Shown here piece by piece: positions 55,901 through 64,000 of a DNA stretch of 64,000 nt. Where the stretch lies: assembly GCA_049472395.1 (NCBI GenBank), contig JBLIRR010000023.1, forward strand, positions 1 through 64,000, written 5' to 3'. Under the pieces are notes generated by a model. That model saw nothing but the letters and a program-made list of their open reading frames with translations, had not been told where the DNA came from and made no database searches. The number at the start of each line of letters is the position of its first letter. Positions within the stretch are counted from its first letter, which is position 1. Source of the DNA: JBLIRR01 sp049472395. Lineage in GTDB: Bacteria; SZUA-182; DTGQ01; JBLIRR01. Made by a program: the position numbers and the translations under genes.

Positions 55901-58021
55901 CCAGAAGTAGTTGGAGAAAGAGATCGATCCCTGTGTAATAAAATAGGCACTCTCATCGGGGGACGTACTGGTAATCACAATCCGCCCCTTGCCAGAGGGA
56001 GGTCTAAGTGCAAATATAAAACTCCCTGACCCACAGGCATCGTAAATAACAGTCACCTTGCCGGGAATTGTTGTCTGGATTGTATCCAACCAGATATCCA
56101 AATCAGAGGCAGACAGGATCTCTGTGCTACTCATCCGGAAAGTGCCGTCTCCACCATGGTCGACAAGATATATCATGAGACTATCAGTATCTTTTGCCCA
56201 TATGGTCATGGCTTGGTTGAGATTACTGTTAGTGGCATCTCCGTCCACATCATCAAGCATACCGTTACTGTCAAGGTCAAGATCTGTATCTGATGAGAGA
56301 TAATAGATAGTCTCTTTGGTGAAACCTTGGGAGATAAGCGCCCTGTATGCAAAGTTCGCGCACATCTGGGTGGCATCCCAAATATTATTACCAGGGAAGG
56401 GACCGCCACCAGCTACGATGATGGCCTTGCTCTTGGAGGGAATGGAAGTTTTTTTAAAAACTTTAATGCTGTGAAAATTACTAATATAAATATGACCATT
56501 TATAGGATTTACTGCGAGCCCTTTTGGCAGATAGACTTGATCAGGATTATGGCCTTGTTCGCCCCACTTGGTTATGAACTGTCCATCTGAAGTAAACCTC
56601 TGGATAAGAAAATACCTGATTGTGCCATATTCAGAATGCCAGCCGACGCGCTCTGTATAATCAGCCACATAGACAAATCCATTCCCATCGACTGCTATAC
56701 CACAGGGCCTACTGAATTCCCCATTGTCATATCCTTCACTGCCCCACGTAGTAATGAACTTACCATCTGCGGTGAATTTCTGAATTCGACTATTATCTGT
56801 ATCAGCCACATATATGTCACCGATTTCATCTACTGTGATACCATGTGGATGGGAAAATTCTCCATCACCCTCTCCTTTGCTGCCCCACGTGGTAATGAAC
56901 TTACCATCTGCGGTGAATTTTTGAATTCGACTATTATCTGTATCAGCCACATATACGTCACCGATTTCATCTAACGCTATGCCAAATGGCCCATTAAACT
57001 CTCCATCGCCATCCCCTTCGCTGCCCCACGTAGTAATAAACGTACCATCTGAGGTGAACTTTTGGATCCGATTATTACCTGTATCTACCACATAGACATT
57101 CTCACTTCCATCTATTGTTACGCCAAATGGCTTATCAAACTCTCCATTACCATCTCCCTCGCTCCCCCACTTCGTGATAAATTCCCCATTTGCAGTAAAC
57201 TTCTGGATACGATTATTCATAACATCAGCCACATAAATGTTTCCATTTTTAGCTATATCTATGCCCCAGGGCCACTGGAGTTGCCCATCACGGCTACCAT
57301 AACTGCACCACTTTGCAATGAACCTACCATCTGAAGTAAACTTCTGAATCCTCCTATTACCTGTATCAGCTACATAGACATTCCCACTTCCATCTATCGC
57401 TATGTCAAACGGCCCATTAAACTCTCCATCACTATCTCCTTCACTGCCCCATCGTGTAATGAACTTGCCCTCTGAAGTGAACTTCTGTATACAATTACTA
57501 CTCCAATCAATCACATAGACATTGCCTTTGTCATCTAAAGCTATGCCACGGGGCAACTTGAACTGCCCATTATCGCTCCCTTCGCTGCCCCACGTGGTGA
57601 TAAACTTGCCATCTGAAGTGAATTTCTGGATGCGACGCTCATCTACATTTGTTCCTAAACTAGGATCATATTTCAATCGGTGATCACCTACGTAAACATT
57701 CCCACTTTCATCTATAGCTATGGCAGAAGGGGATGCAAACTGTCCATCACCATAACCATAGGTACCCCATGTGGTGATAAAGTACCCGTCCGAGCTAAAC
57801 TTCTTAATGCAATGGTTCATATAATCAACCAAATAGACATTACCACTTGCGTCTATAGCTATACCTTGCGGATGTGAAAAATACCATGGCTGCTGCAAGG
57901 TAGGCCACATTCGTTCAAATTGATAAATTTCCTCGGATGAGGCCAAGGCAGGAAGAATGAATAAGAGTATAAAAAAGAGAATCATACATTTGTTTTTATT
58001 GATGTAATGATTTTTTTTCAT
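52961..58021 (-). CDS. Secreted NHL / dual caspase-like protein, paralogue of the 3086-residue protein
   Basis: The 1686-residue protein has a signal peptide ending ALASSEE, followed by a segment almost identical to its paralogue (IYQFERMWPTLQQPWYFS). Domains: ten NHL repeats (about 40-520); a C13/caspase-like domain with His622 (YLVDHGGDGTF) and Cys663 (IYDACGSGSF); a second one with Lys962 at the His position (MVGKGDHGIF, another His at 965) and Cys1003 (IYDACCSGS). A PPC-type domain (about 1220-1340), a carboxypeptidase-regulatory domain (about 1345-1425), an He_PIG/cadherin-like Ig domain (GEVLEFTITAMDLDGDSLTF), and an FN3-like part follow. It ends EDSCFITSIAYLSFKSLFY. There is no obvious Shine-Dalgarno; TATAAT about 45 bases upstream may be a -10 box without a good -35. 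The next gene starts 18 bases after its stop. Confidence 0.85.
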   Translation of the reverse strand: MKKNHYINKNKCMILFFILLFILPALASSEEIYQFERMWPTLQQPWYFSHPQGIAIDASGNVYLVDYMNHCIKKFSSDGYFITTWGTYGYGDGQFASPSAIAIDESGNVYVGDHRLKYDPSLGTNVDERRIQKFTSDGKFITTWGSEGSDNGQFKLPRGIALDDKGNVYVIDWSSNCIQKFTSEGKFITRWGSEGDSDGEFNGPFDIAIDGSGNVYVADTGNRRIQKFTSDGRFIAKWCSYGSRDGQLQWPWGIDIAKNGNIYVADVMNNRIQKFTANGEFITKWGSEGDGNGEFDKPFGVTIDGSENVYVVDTGNNRIQKFTSDGTFITTWGSEGDGDGEFNGPFGIALDEIGDVYVADTDNSRIQKFTADGKFITTWGSKGEGDGEFSHPHGITVDEIGDIYVADTDNSRIQKFTADGKFITTWGSEGYDNGEFSRPCGIAVDGNGFVYVADYTERVGWHSEYGTIRYFLIQRFTSDGQFITKWGEQGHNPDQVYLPKGLAVNPINGHIYISNFHSIKVFKKTSIPSKSKAIIVAGGGPFPGNNIWDATQMCANFAYRALISQGFTKETIYYLSSDTDLDLDSNGMLDDVDGDATNSNLNQAMTIWAKDTDSLMIYLVDHGGDGTFRMSSTEILSASDLDIWLDTIQTTIPGKVTVIYDACGSGSFIFALRPPSGKGRIVITSTSPDESAYFITQGSISFSNYFWTQIFNGLNVKKAYELAKDAINNTTNLQNPLLDANGDGSSNEAADFIIAQDTYIGNGTVIHGGAPVIGSVSEAQIISNTASAILSAYNVTDNDGIAHVWAVIRPPDYRQGLSDNPVQGLPSFDLKSVSNDQYEETYDGFNIEGTYHIAIYAMDRIGNTSIPKVTTITVDNPLTRKAIIVAGGSQSDKLWPAIEKSATLVYEALTFQGYSNDDIYLMSPVTFSTGVDGTAIQSNLMYAIETWARQNIQDLVVYMVGKGDHGIFRINDTEALSASDLDSWLDNLQADMPGKVTVIYDACCSGSFLSLLIPPDDKERILISSTGKNQPAYFLSGGDISFSKFFWNRILNGMDVQAAFLHAKNAIAFLCKNQTPQLDDTGNGVGNEKSDGKLAKNYIIGVGIMLAGDDPMIGSICPGLTLSGSSYATIRVEDVTTTGTIERIFALINSPQYVRDVPGQSVTDLPTVELVDKGDGRYEGTYSDFSIYGTYTIAVYAKDTEGNLSVPKETHVFRMDGPDIYEDDDIFSNSSVIILNDQEAQAHNFHDTGDKDWVQFYGISEVIYTIKISNAGTYCDAVIELYNENGTIMLAFSDDRSVGEDELLDWKCEQDGVYYVRIKNSDPSLFGEGTEYNLVLYHPIGELWGTITGNVRDTNTGGPIEGVLIQTDGKAAAISLPNGAYFMVHPVGTFTVTAKASGYRWLTYAVLINEGEIIARNFDLTEDVSRPTAHEPIGNNSVENINRAPVLDKIGTKTIEEGEVLEFTITAMDLDGDSLTFSASGLPDGAHFDAETQMFSWRSDLGDTGNYEVIFTVTDCGIPSKNDTQTVTITVTPAPKPLINNPPDQPLLSFPRDGEITISLSPELKTGNFNDPDSDDTHDKTQWQISLNNDFTDLVLDVTSSEYFTLFSVPETLLNNDTLYHWRVRFYDNNNGISEWSPPYSFRTVAVSAEDTNMNGVLDDQEVDVSGEDSCFITSIAYLSFKSLFY
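56738..57018 (-). repeat. Near-identical consecutive NHL blades, 141-base period
   Basis: Blades seven and eight of the 1686-residue protein are almost identical at DNA level: a 141-base unit with TGCCCCACGTAGTAATGAAC or one variant repeats with few changes (VADTDNSRIQKFTADGKFIT in both). Such similarity points to recent blade duplication or gene conversion. Confidence 0.7.
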
Positions 58022-58087
58022 CTAAAAATACTATGGAAAATTACTTTTTATTTTTAGTTAATCTAAAATAAATTATACAGTAAAAGC

Positions 58088-61000
58088 TTAGAAAAATACA
58101 GTTATGAAATTTTTCACATTTTTTAACATATTTTCCCTCATATCACTCCTTTCTGAATTTTGTTTATTTTTCTTTAAAAAATCTGTGGTCCCATTTGCGC
58201 CGTATAACGCAATACCAATAAAGCATCCGTTACCGTTACTTCCATTACCCTCACTACCGCCGTGGCCATCATCCGGTAATTCTGATATGCCCATACTGTA
58301 TAAGGAAAAATGATCTACTTTGCAAATAAGGAGATTATTTTGGCTATCAATGTTATCAATATCAACTGATTCCCAGGATAATGCAGGTGTATTATAGGTA
58401 AAGACCTCTAATTCGGAGGGATCACTTACACCTGCCTTCTCAAGATCTTCATCGGTATAGGGTATCCTGATAGAGACAGGAATAGTAAAGGTTATGCCTT
58501 TTGGCCCTAAATCGATTATTCTCCCAATGGCCATGGTGCCGGTAGGTAAAGGTGGGCCATTAGTTGCTTCACCAATAGTGATAGTGATATACTCGGTAAG
58601 TGCTCCTGGAGGTATCTCTATAGAAGCTCCTTTGATAGGGCAGTCAGATGCCTTTACCTCAATGGTTTGGAGATTTGTAGCTGAGGCAAAGACATCTTGA
58701 GAAGCATATATTTCTATGGTTATTTCAAGACTGTTCACCTTAAATGTGGCAACAGATGACCATTGGCTGGAGAGCCCGTGCTCATCAATAGCTCGTGCCC
58801 TCCAATAATAGTCGGCATAATTTATTAAATTAACATTGATGCTCCATAAACATTCTATGCCACTTATAGATATTATTAAATCGGATAGAGCCTCATCGGA
58901 ATAAAGTTCAAAATCATATGTTATTTGATCACCATTAATATCAGTGGAGGGATTTATACTTAAAGTAGGCCTCAAGGTACAAACTTCGGTGTTGTCTCCA
59001 GGATTTTTAATCATAGGTATGCTGGGAGGATCATTGATCATTGGAACTGTAGGAGCACGGTTTGGTATTGAGTCGGGGTTATTTGGTTCAGTGCCGCTTA
59101 AGTATTCCTTTAAATTAGAAACAAAATCTTTGTCCAGATCATCATTTGCATCATTTATCAAAGGCTCTAGACCATACTGAACCTCCCAGCCATCAGGCAT
59201 CCCGTCGCTATCCGTATCAGAATTACAAGGACTTGTTTCGCCAGCATCCACTATACCATTATTGTTGACATTCTCAACTCCATCGGGGATACCGTCTCCG
59301 TCAGTATCAGAGTCATTTGGATCAGTGCATATCGTCCTTTCAAGGCTGTCAGATAAACCATCCCCATCAGAGTCTATGTCGTCATCAGTAACGATGACTA
59401 TTATACTTTCCGAATCATTACCTGTGTCTGGATCCATTGGACTTGAGGCCGTCCGAGTCACAGAGGTGGTGATCTCACCTAGCTGATCAACCCTTGTGTT
59501 AATTTGAAGTGAAGCAGAGGCCCCATTGGCAAGACCTGCTATATCCCATACCCCTGTCCCAGAATCGTAAGAACCACCTGAGTTATCATCTAAATATTTT
59601 AAACCAGCAGGCAATAGGTCTATTATCTGAATCCCAGTTGCATCATCAGGCCCTTTATTTTCTACTGTAATGGTGAAAACAATATTATTTCCTATAATCG
59701 GATTCTGGTCATCTACACTCTTTTTTACTGAAATGTCTGCTTGCAATCTTCTTACCGTCACCTCATCTGAATCATTCCCGGTGTATGTATCAACCTCATT
59801 TAAATTACTTATAGCTGCAATATTTGTTTGCAATGCGGCATCTATTACTTTTACTACTATGTCCATTATTACATAGGATGCGGCTGAGATCGTGCCTATC
59901 TCCCATATACCTGTCTCCTCAAGATAGACGCCCTGTGATGGCTCTGAAGATATATAAGTCAACCCATCAGGTAAAAGATCGTTTATTTTAACATTATTGG
60001 CATCATCAGGACCATTGTTCCTTACTAACAATGTAAATACCACCTCATCTTCTACATTTATCACTCTCTGATTCACAATCTTCTGAATCGATAAATCTGC
60101 GATAAAAGGATGATTTATAGTATCCTGATTTATTATCACACTAGATTCGTTATTAGTTGTATCAGGGTCTATCTGGTCACTGCGGCTAATCCTTGCTGTG
60201 CTAATTAGCTCATTTTCATTATTCACTGTCGCCGTTAGCTGAAGCGTTGCGCTATCACCTTCATTCAAATTACCTACATCCCATATACCTGTATTTGAAT
60301 CATAAGTCCCTTGGAATGGCGTGTTTGATCGATATGTTAAGCCTGTTGGTAAGACATCTGTTACCTGCATCCTCGTGGTATCATCTACCCCGTTATTGGT
60401 TACTATGATAGTAAAGGTTACTGTATCTCCAGCAATAGGGACTGGATTATTTACAGTCTTCTCTATTGCCAGATCAGCCTGGCTTCCTCCATTCAGGATT
60501 AACCCAAAAGAATTATTGGTAATATCAGAATCAGTTACTTCAGAATCTGTTATGCTGGCTATGTTTACAATTTCTCCTTGGTGAATAACCGTTGCGGTGA
60601 TATTAAGGCTGACTGTATTGTTAGGAGCAGTGGCAGAAAGATTACCTATATTCCATTTTCCTGTATCTTTATCATAACTTCCTTCGGAATCGTCACTTAC
60701 GTATCTTAACCCTAATGGCAAAATATCTATTACCTGCACCCCTGTGGTATCTCTTGGGCTGTTGTTTGTTACAGTAATAGTGAAAATGATAGTAGCATCC
60801 ACGCTATGGGTCAAATTATCAACAGTCATCCGAATCTCTAAATCTGTATCGACTTTCACTACAGTAAGATCAAAGGGAGGTAAGGAATTGCTTGCTCCGT
60901 TCGCATCTATCACCGTAATCACTATCCCTGGGATAGTCCCTATATCGTCATTGCCGGGTGTGCCACTCAAGGCACCTATGGTGGTACTGAAGCTTGCCCA

Positions 61001-61303
61001 GCCAGGCTTATTCTCTATGCTGAAGCTAAGGGTATCACCTACATCCGGATCATTTACGCTGGGTGTGAAGCTATAAGGCATATCCTCCTCAACAGCGGTT
61101 TGCGGTGTGCCTGAAATGGTGGGGGCGTCATTGATCGGATTTATGGTTACCATCACCGTGGCTATGTTGGAGTCCTCTAAACCATCATTCACCTTAAAGG
61201 TAAAACAATCACTGCCGTTAGCATTCTCATCCGGCCTATAGGGTAAAGGCCCCTGTTGCCACATCCGTAATTGTAACCGTGCCCAGGGCGCCATTAGTAA
61301 CAA
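58088..61303 (-). CDS. C-terminal part of a giant secreted subtilase-type protein (after frameshift)
   Basis: This 1071-residue frame is the downstream half of the gene that continues at 61236-64000. Its first 20 or so residues (up to PLPYR) are shadow; real homology starts at PDENANGSDCFTFKVNDG, the end of a cadherin-like domain. Then come an He_PIG-like Ig domain, four DUF11 repeats (each with a DLLP-x-GL-x-Y core and TNNS/TGNDS ends), thrombospondin-type calcium loops (DSDGDGLSDSLE, DSDTDGDGIPDG, DSDTDSDGMPDGWE), an FN3-like domain, and a ZU5/lipoprotein-like domain (GGALTEYITITIGEATNG, VSIRIPYTDEDLEKAGV). It ends with NGCFIGIALYGANG 45 residues before the stop, the CFI-box-like motif. DUF11 repeats form stalks on cell surfaces. 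The gene ends 66 bases before the 1686-residue gene. Confidence 0.75.
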   Translation of the reverse strand: MLLMAPWARLQLRMWQQGPLPYRPDENANGSDCFTFKVNDGLEDSNIATVMVTINPINDAPTISGTPQTAVEEDMPYSFTPSVNDPDVGDTLSFSIENKPGWASFSTTIGALSGTPGNDDIGTIPGIVITVIDANGASNSLPPFDLTVVKVDTDLEIRMTVDNLTHSVDATIIFTITVTNNSPRDTTGVQVIDILPLGLRYVSDDSEGSYDKDTGKWNIGNLSATAPNNTVSLNITATVIHQGEIVNIASITDSEVTDSDITNNSFGLILNGGSQADLAIEKTVNNPVPIAGDTVTFTIIVTNNGVDDTTRMQVTDVLPTGLTYRSNTPFQGTYDSNTGIWDVGNLNEGDSATLQLTATVNNENELISTARISRSDQIDPDTTNNESSVIINQDTINHPFIADLSIQKIVNQRVINVEDEVVFTLLVRNNGPDDANNVKINDLLPDGLTYISSEPSQGVYLEETGIWEIGTISAASYVIMDIVVKVIDAALQTNIAAISNLNEVDTYTGNDSDEVTVRRLQADISVKKSVDDQNPIIGNNIVFTITVENKGPDDATGIQIIDLLPAGLKYLDDNSGGSYDSGTGVWDIAGLANGASASLQINTRVDQLGEITTSVTRTASSPMDPDTGNDSESIIVIVTDDDIDSDGDGLSDSLERTICTDPNDSDTDGDGIPDGVENVNNNGIVDAGETSPCNSDTDSDGMPDGWEVQYGLEPLINDANDDLDKDFVSNLKEYLSGTEPNNPDSIPNRAPTVPMINDPPSIPMIKNPGDNTEVCTLRPTLSINPSTDINGDQITYDFELYSDEALSDLIISISGIECLWSINVNLINYADYYWRARAIDEHGLSSQWSSVATFKVNSLEITIEIYASQDVFASATNLQTIEVKASDCPIKGASIEIPPGALTEYITITIGEATNGPPLPTGTMAIGRIIDLGPKGITFTIPVSIRIPYTDEDLEKAGVSDPSELEVFTYNTPALSWESVDIDNIDSQNNLLICKVDHFSLYSMGISELPDDGHGGSEGNGSNGNGCFIGIALYGANGTTDFLKKNKQNSERSDMRENMLKNVKNFITVFF

Positions 61304-64000
61304 TGCAATATGTCAGGCTATCACCATTTGCATCGCTCGCACTCAATGCGCCACTGAGAATACTATCTTCGTCGAGGCTCACAGAATCATCTGAAGAAAC
61401 CGGGGCCGTATTCCCCATATAAAGAGTATTGTCCTCTCCACAGGCATCATGAAATCGTGTTGCACCCCCAGTTTCCTCGAACCGCCACAGAGCAAGCGTA
61501 TGTATATCGCATTCAAAAGGGGATGTAGGTGGAATGAAAGGGGCCTCATTATAGCGAGCTACATCGGAGATACGAATTTCATCAAAGGCTCTTCCTACTC
61601 CTTCGCCTATTCTCAAATTCTCAGTCGAATTTTTTAGGGATCCCGAATATTCTCTTTCTGTTAATATTTCCCCATCAAAAAAGAGCCTTACCCAGCCGTT
61701 GCCCCCTACCAGGGCCACATGGTGCCAGCCAGTGGGATGAGGAGGCCAACGGCAATGAATTCCCCCTGTCACTCCCTCCAAGTGATAAATGATAGAGCTT
61801 CTCACCTTCAATGTAAAAATGTCCCATTCCCTCCCAAATCTCAGAAAATAACTATTAGGCTTTTCAATGATCGAACCGAAACCATAAATTCCTGGCGCAT
61901 AATACCATGCTTCAATAGTAAAACTCTCACCCGGGCCATCTCCCAAATTCAATTCGGGATGGTCTAATGCCTCGAGAAAATCATCAGTCCCTTCCAATAT
62001 AAGGTAACCGCCGAGGGAGGATGAAAATGTTTCTTCAATAATAAAATCATTATCACTAGCAGCATAAATAGAAGGATCTGAAATCGAGGAAACTTTTATC
62101 CTGTAGTCCTTGCCGACCGGCAGTGTGGTGGGAACACACCACTCGTAATAACCGTCGTTTTCCGTATTCGTTGTGATTGTATGGTGTAAAGATCCTCCCT
62201 TGTATAACTCTATCCTTATATTCGAGCTAACATCCTCACTGTTTACCCATTTAATACTTACAAGGCTTCGGTGCTTAAAAGGACCTTCTCCGATTGGGGA
62301 TGTTAATACAATGGCTGGCGCTGCGGTGAAACCAACCCTATCCATCCATGCTGTACCTGATCCAGAGTCTGTCGTAAAATTCAAAATTAAGGTATGAGTC
62401 CCTGGTGATATTGAGTAAGCCTTTTTCTTCCAGTACCAGTCAGACAGCCCTTGGAAAACATCAACTGAATTCCCATCAATGGAAAATACAAGCTGATCTG
62501 AATAATTTCCTGTAACCTTTTCATAAAAGGATAAAATACCCGGACCTGTAACCATCGTCTCGATCCAGGAATTTTGGCTTTTGTCCATAATGGTGCCACT
62601 TTGGGCAGCACCTTCATTGTCAAAAGTTATTTTGGTTTGCCCGAACCAGCCCACATCTCCACCCGTACGCCATTCTAAATATTTATTATCCAAGGCTTTG
62701 TCTAAAGAGGGATTATCTGTAGTGAATTTAACCCTATCCAGACAGCCAGCACCTGTTATCGAGTCGTGACTCCACTTTAGAGTGTGGCTCCCGGATGGTA
62801 TCCCCAACACCCTTTGCCTCCAGTTAATACTATTGGTTTTCGTATGCTCCACATCGTCTATATAGAATCTAATGTAAGATGCAGAACCTAAAACTTTCCA
62901 ATAAAAGGACAAAACACCCGGACCTGTAACTGTTGTTTCGATCCAGGAGCTTTGGCCATATGCGCTATGTGCCACATCCCCATCATAATATATTCCACAC
63001 CCATGCCCGAACCAGTCCGCATCTCCACCCGTCTTCCACACCAAATCGGTAGTATCTAAAGCTTCATCCAAAGGAATAATTGCTTCGAAAAAAACCTTAT
63101 CCAACCATCCCGCATCTGTGGAAATCCATCTCAGGATGTGACTGCCTGATTCAATCACACCTACCCATCGAGAACTCCTCCATAGATTAGATTCCGCCTG
63201 CTTCATTCCATCTATGTATAATTTGAGCCGATCAAATTCGGTAGCTTCCCAATAAAAGGACAAAACACCTGGGCCTGTAACTGTTGTTTCGATCCAGGAG
63301 TTTTGGCCATATGCGCTATGCGCTGCATCACCATCGAATCGATTTTCATCAGTTTGGCCAAACCAATCTGCGTCTCCCCCCGTAGTCCAGGTTAACGACA
63401 TATTGTCTACTGCGTAGCCAAGTGGAAGGTCATCACCTGAAATAGCATTGATAGCATTCCGTAGATTGATCCTTGGTTTGGTGATACCAATATGTTCTTC
63501 CTTAGTATCAGTGATCAAATCACCCGTGCTCGTGAGAAGAGCTCTTACTTCATCAGGCGATAAGAAGGATCCAGTGATAGATTTTGCAGCGCTCTGCAGA
63601 CAAGCAGCGGCACCTGCTGCATAGGCGCAAGCCGCGGACGTGCCTCCAAAATTTTCTACGAAGCCGTCAGCCAAACCCGTAGTATAAGCATCGGTGCCAG
63701 GTGCTAAGATATCCAGAAAAGTGGCAGTATTTGAAGAACAAAGCACAATATCGGCAGACGTGGACTCATCTTCACAGGCCCAGCTATCTTCTCGCCAATA
63801 GTTAGGTTCATACTTACCAATGCAGGATTCCTGGCTGATGGAATGTCTAACTCCTCCCCTAAAATCAGCCACATCATCCCTCGTCCCCCACTCAGCATCA
63901 TAAACAGCACCAACCGAAATAACATCAGAAATACAGGCGGGGCAAGCTATGCCATCACAGTATCCTTCATTACCGGAAGAAGCAAAAAGTGCTATACCAG
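61236..64000 (-). CDS. Giant secreted subtilase-type protein, front part, cut by the window edge
   Basis: The frame is open through the right edge, so GTG at 63872 is not the start. The upstream residues ALFASSGNEGYCDGIACPAC are the oxyanion-hole part of a peptidase S8 domain, and FGGTSAACAYAAGAAACLQ carries the catalytic Ser; Asp and His lie outside. Three similar beta-sandwich repeats follow (TTGGDADWFGQT, KTGGDADWFGHG, RTGGDVGWFGQT, each with SWIETTVTGPGVLSFYW). Then there are a Ser/Thr-rich KRE9-like Ig domain (SIKWVNSEDVSSNIRIELY), a LamG/concanavalin-like domain (ESFTIEAWYYAP, GWHHVALVGGNGWVRLFFDG) and the beginning of a cadherin-like domain (APVSSDDSVSLDEDS). The frame ends in VATGAFTL and a stop, but removing one C at about 61241-61243 gives FTYRPDENANG and joins it to the 58088-61303 frame. 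Confidence 0.75.
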   Translation of the reverse strand, partial: GIALFASSGNEGYCDGIACPACISDVISVGAVYDAEWGTRDDVADFRGGVRHSISQESCIGKYEPNYWREDSWACEDESTSADIVLCSSNTATFLDILAPGTDAYTTGLADGFVENFGGTSAACAYAAGAAACLQSAAKSITGSFLSPDEVRALLTSTGDLITDTKEEHIGITKPRINLRNAINAISGDDLPLGYAVDNMSLTWTTGGDADWFGQTDENRFDGDAAHSAYGQNSWIETTVTGPGVLSFYWEATEFDRLKLYIDGMKQAESNLWRSSRWVGVIESGSHILRWISTDAGWLDKVFFEAIIPLDEALDTTDLVWKTGGDADWFGHGCGIYYDGDVAHSAYGQSSWIETTVTGPGVLSFYWKVLGSASYIRFYIDDVEHTKTNSINWRQRVLGIPSGSHTLKWSHDSITGAGCLDRVKFTTDNPSLDKALDNKYLEWRTGGDVGWFGQTKITFDNEGAAQSGTIMDKSQNSWIETMVTGPGILSFYEKVTGNYSDQLVFSIDGNSVDVFQGLSDWYWKKKAYSISPGTHTLILNFTTDSGSGTAWMDRVGFTAAPAIVLTSPIGEGPFKHRSLVSIKWVNSEDVSSNIRIELYKGGSLHHTITTNTENDGYYEWCVPTTLPVGKDYRIKVSSISDPSIYAASDNDFIIEETFSSSLGGYLILEGTDDFLEALDHPELNLGDGPGESFTIEAWYYAPGIYGFGSIIEKPNSYFLRFGREWDIFTLKVRSSIIYHLEGVTGGIHCRWPPHPTGWHHVALVGGNGWVRLFFDGEILTEREYSGSLKNSTENLRIGEGVGRAFDEIRISDVARYNEAPFIPPTSPFECDIHTLALWRFEETGGATRFHDACGEDNTLYMGNTAPVSSDDSVSLDEDSILSGALSASDANGDSLTYCIVTNGALGTVTITDVATGAFTL

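Noticed and set aside
1..64000. tRNA, rRNA or an origin of replication
   Set aside because: No cloverleaf with conserved loops, no ribosomal RNA blocks and no DnaA-box cluster were recognised by eye; short RNAs could still be missed without a covariance search.

Overview
The window is 64 kb from an uncultured-looking, AT-rich, Gram-negative (diderm) bacterium. Signs of a diderm are a lipobox lipoprotein with a CsgG-type domain, an OmpP1/FadL-type outer-membrane barrel and many proteins with Sec signal peptides. No rRNA, tRNA or core housekeeping gene is present, so taxonomy cannot be fixed. The mix of giant NHL/LVIVD/BACON/DUF11 surface proteins, CHAT and C13-like peptidases, MoxR-VWA operons and cohesin/dockerin proteins is common in Desulfobacterota, Planctomycetota, Omnitrophota and related environmental lineages. 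All family assignments here come from reading motifs, without database searches.

Region 1 (1-14 kb) is a mobile, eroded accessory zone. It holds an IS630 transposase end that appears to have cut a PD40/TolB-like gene, remnants of IS1634, IS200/IS605 and probably IS91 elements, a reverse-transcriptase scrap fused to a metallophosphoesterase scrap, and three pairs of dispersed non-coding repeats. Intact genes among the debris are a secreted cohesin-dockerin protein, a DUF2339 membrane protein broken at an A6 run, an HExxH protein, an orphan eCIS-core (DUF4157) protein with a possible His/Cys C-terminal domain, a two-gene membrane/secreted unit, and a VapBC toxin-antitoxin pair with a textbook sigma-70 promoter.

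Region 2 (14.3-21 kb, minus strand) is a four-gene secreted set: subtilase, small secreted protein, two-domain Ig-like protein, and Ig plus TIM-barrel-like protein. The C-terminal domain of the subtilase is recognisably related to the small secreted protein, suggesting a common surface-assembly module. Region 3 (21.2-34.3 kb, minus strand, visibly more GC-rich) is a tightly overlapping operon: helical membrane protein, MoxR AAA+ ATPase, large membrane protein, ABC ATPase, ABC permease, DUF58, BatA/VWA protein and double-VWA protein, preceded by a likely beta-propeller gene.

Region 4 (34.9-43.7 kb, plus strand) is the most system-like locus. A lipoprotein with TPR and CsgG-type domains is followed by an ECF sigma factor, an anti-sigma/sigma fusion, a stand-alone anti-sigma paralogue, a CHAT protease with one membrane span plus TPR and CsgG-like parts, and an OmpP1/FadL barrel. 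The sigma/anti-sigma pair has been duplicated and the fusion looks like an in-frame recombination product.

Region 5 (43.7-64 kb, minus strand, convergent with region 4) encodes three giant secreted proteins. Two carry NHL propellers and tandem caspase/legumain-like domains, of which the first keeps the His/Cys dyad and the second has lost the His. The third is a subtilase-type multidomain protein that runs off the right edge and is split by a one-base frameshift. All three end with a Cys-Phe-Ile (CFI-box-like) C-terminal motif. Regions 4 and 5 together place five clan-CD-type peptidase domains, one intracellular and four extracellular, within about 17 kb; the functional link is inference.
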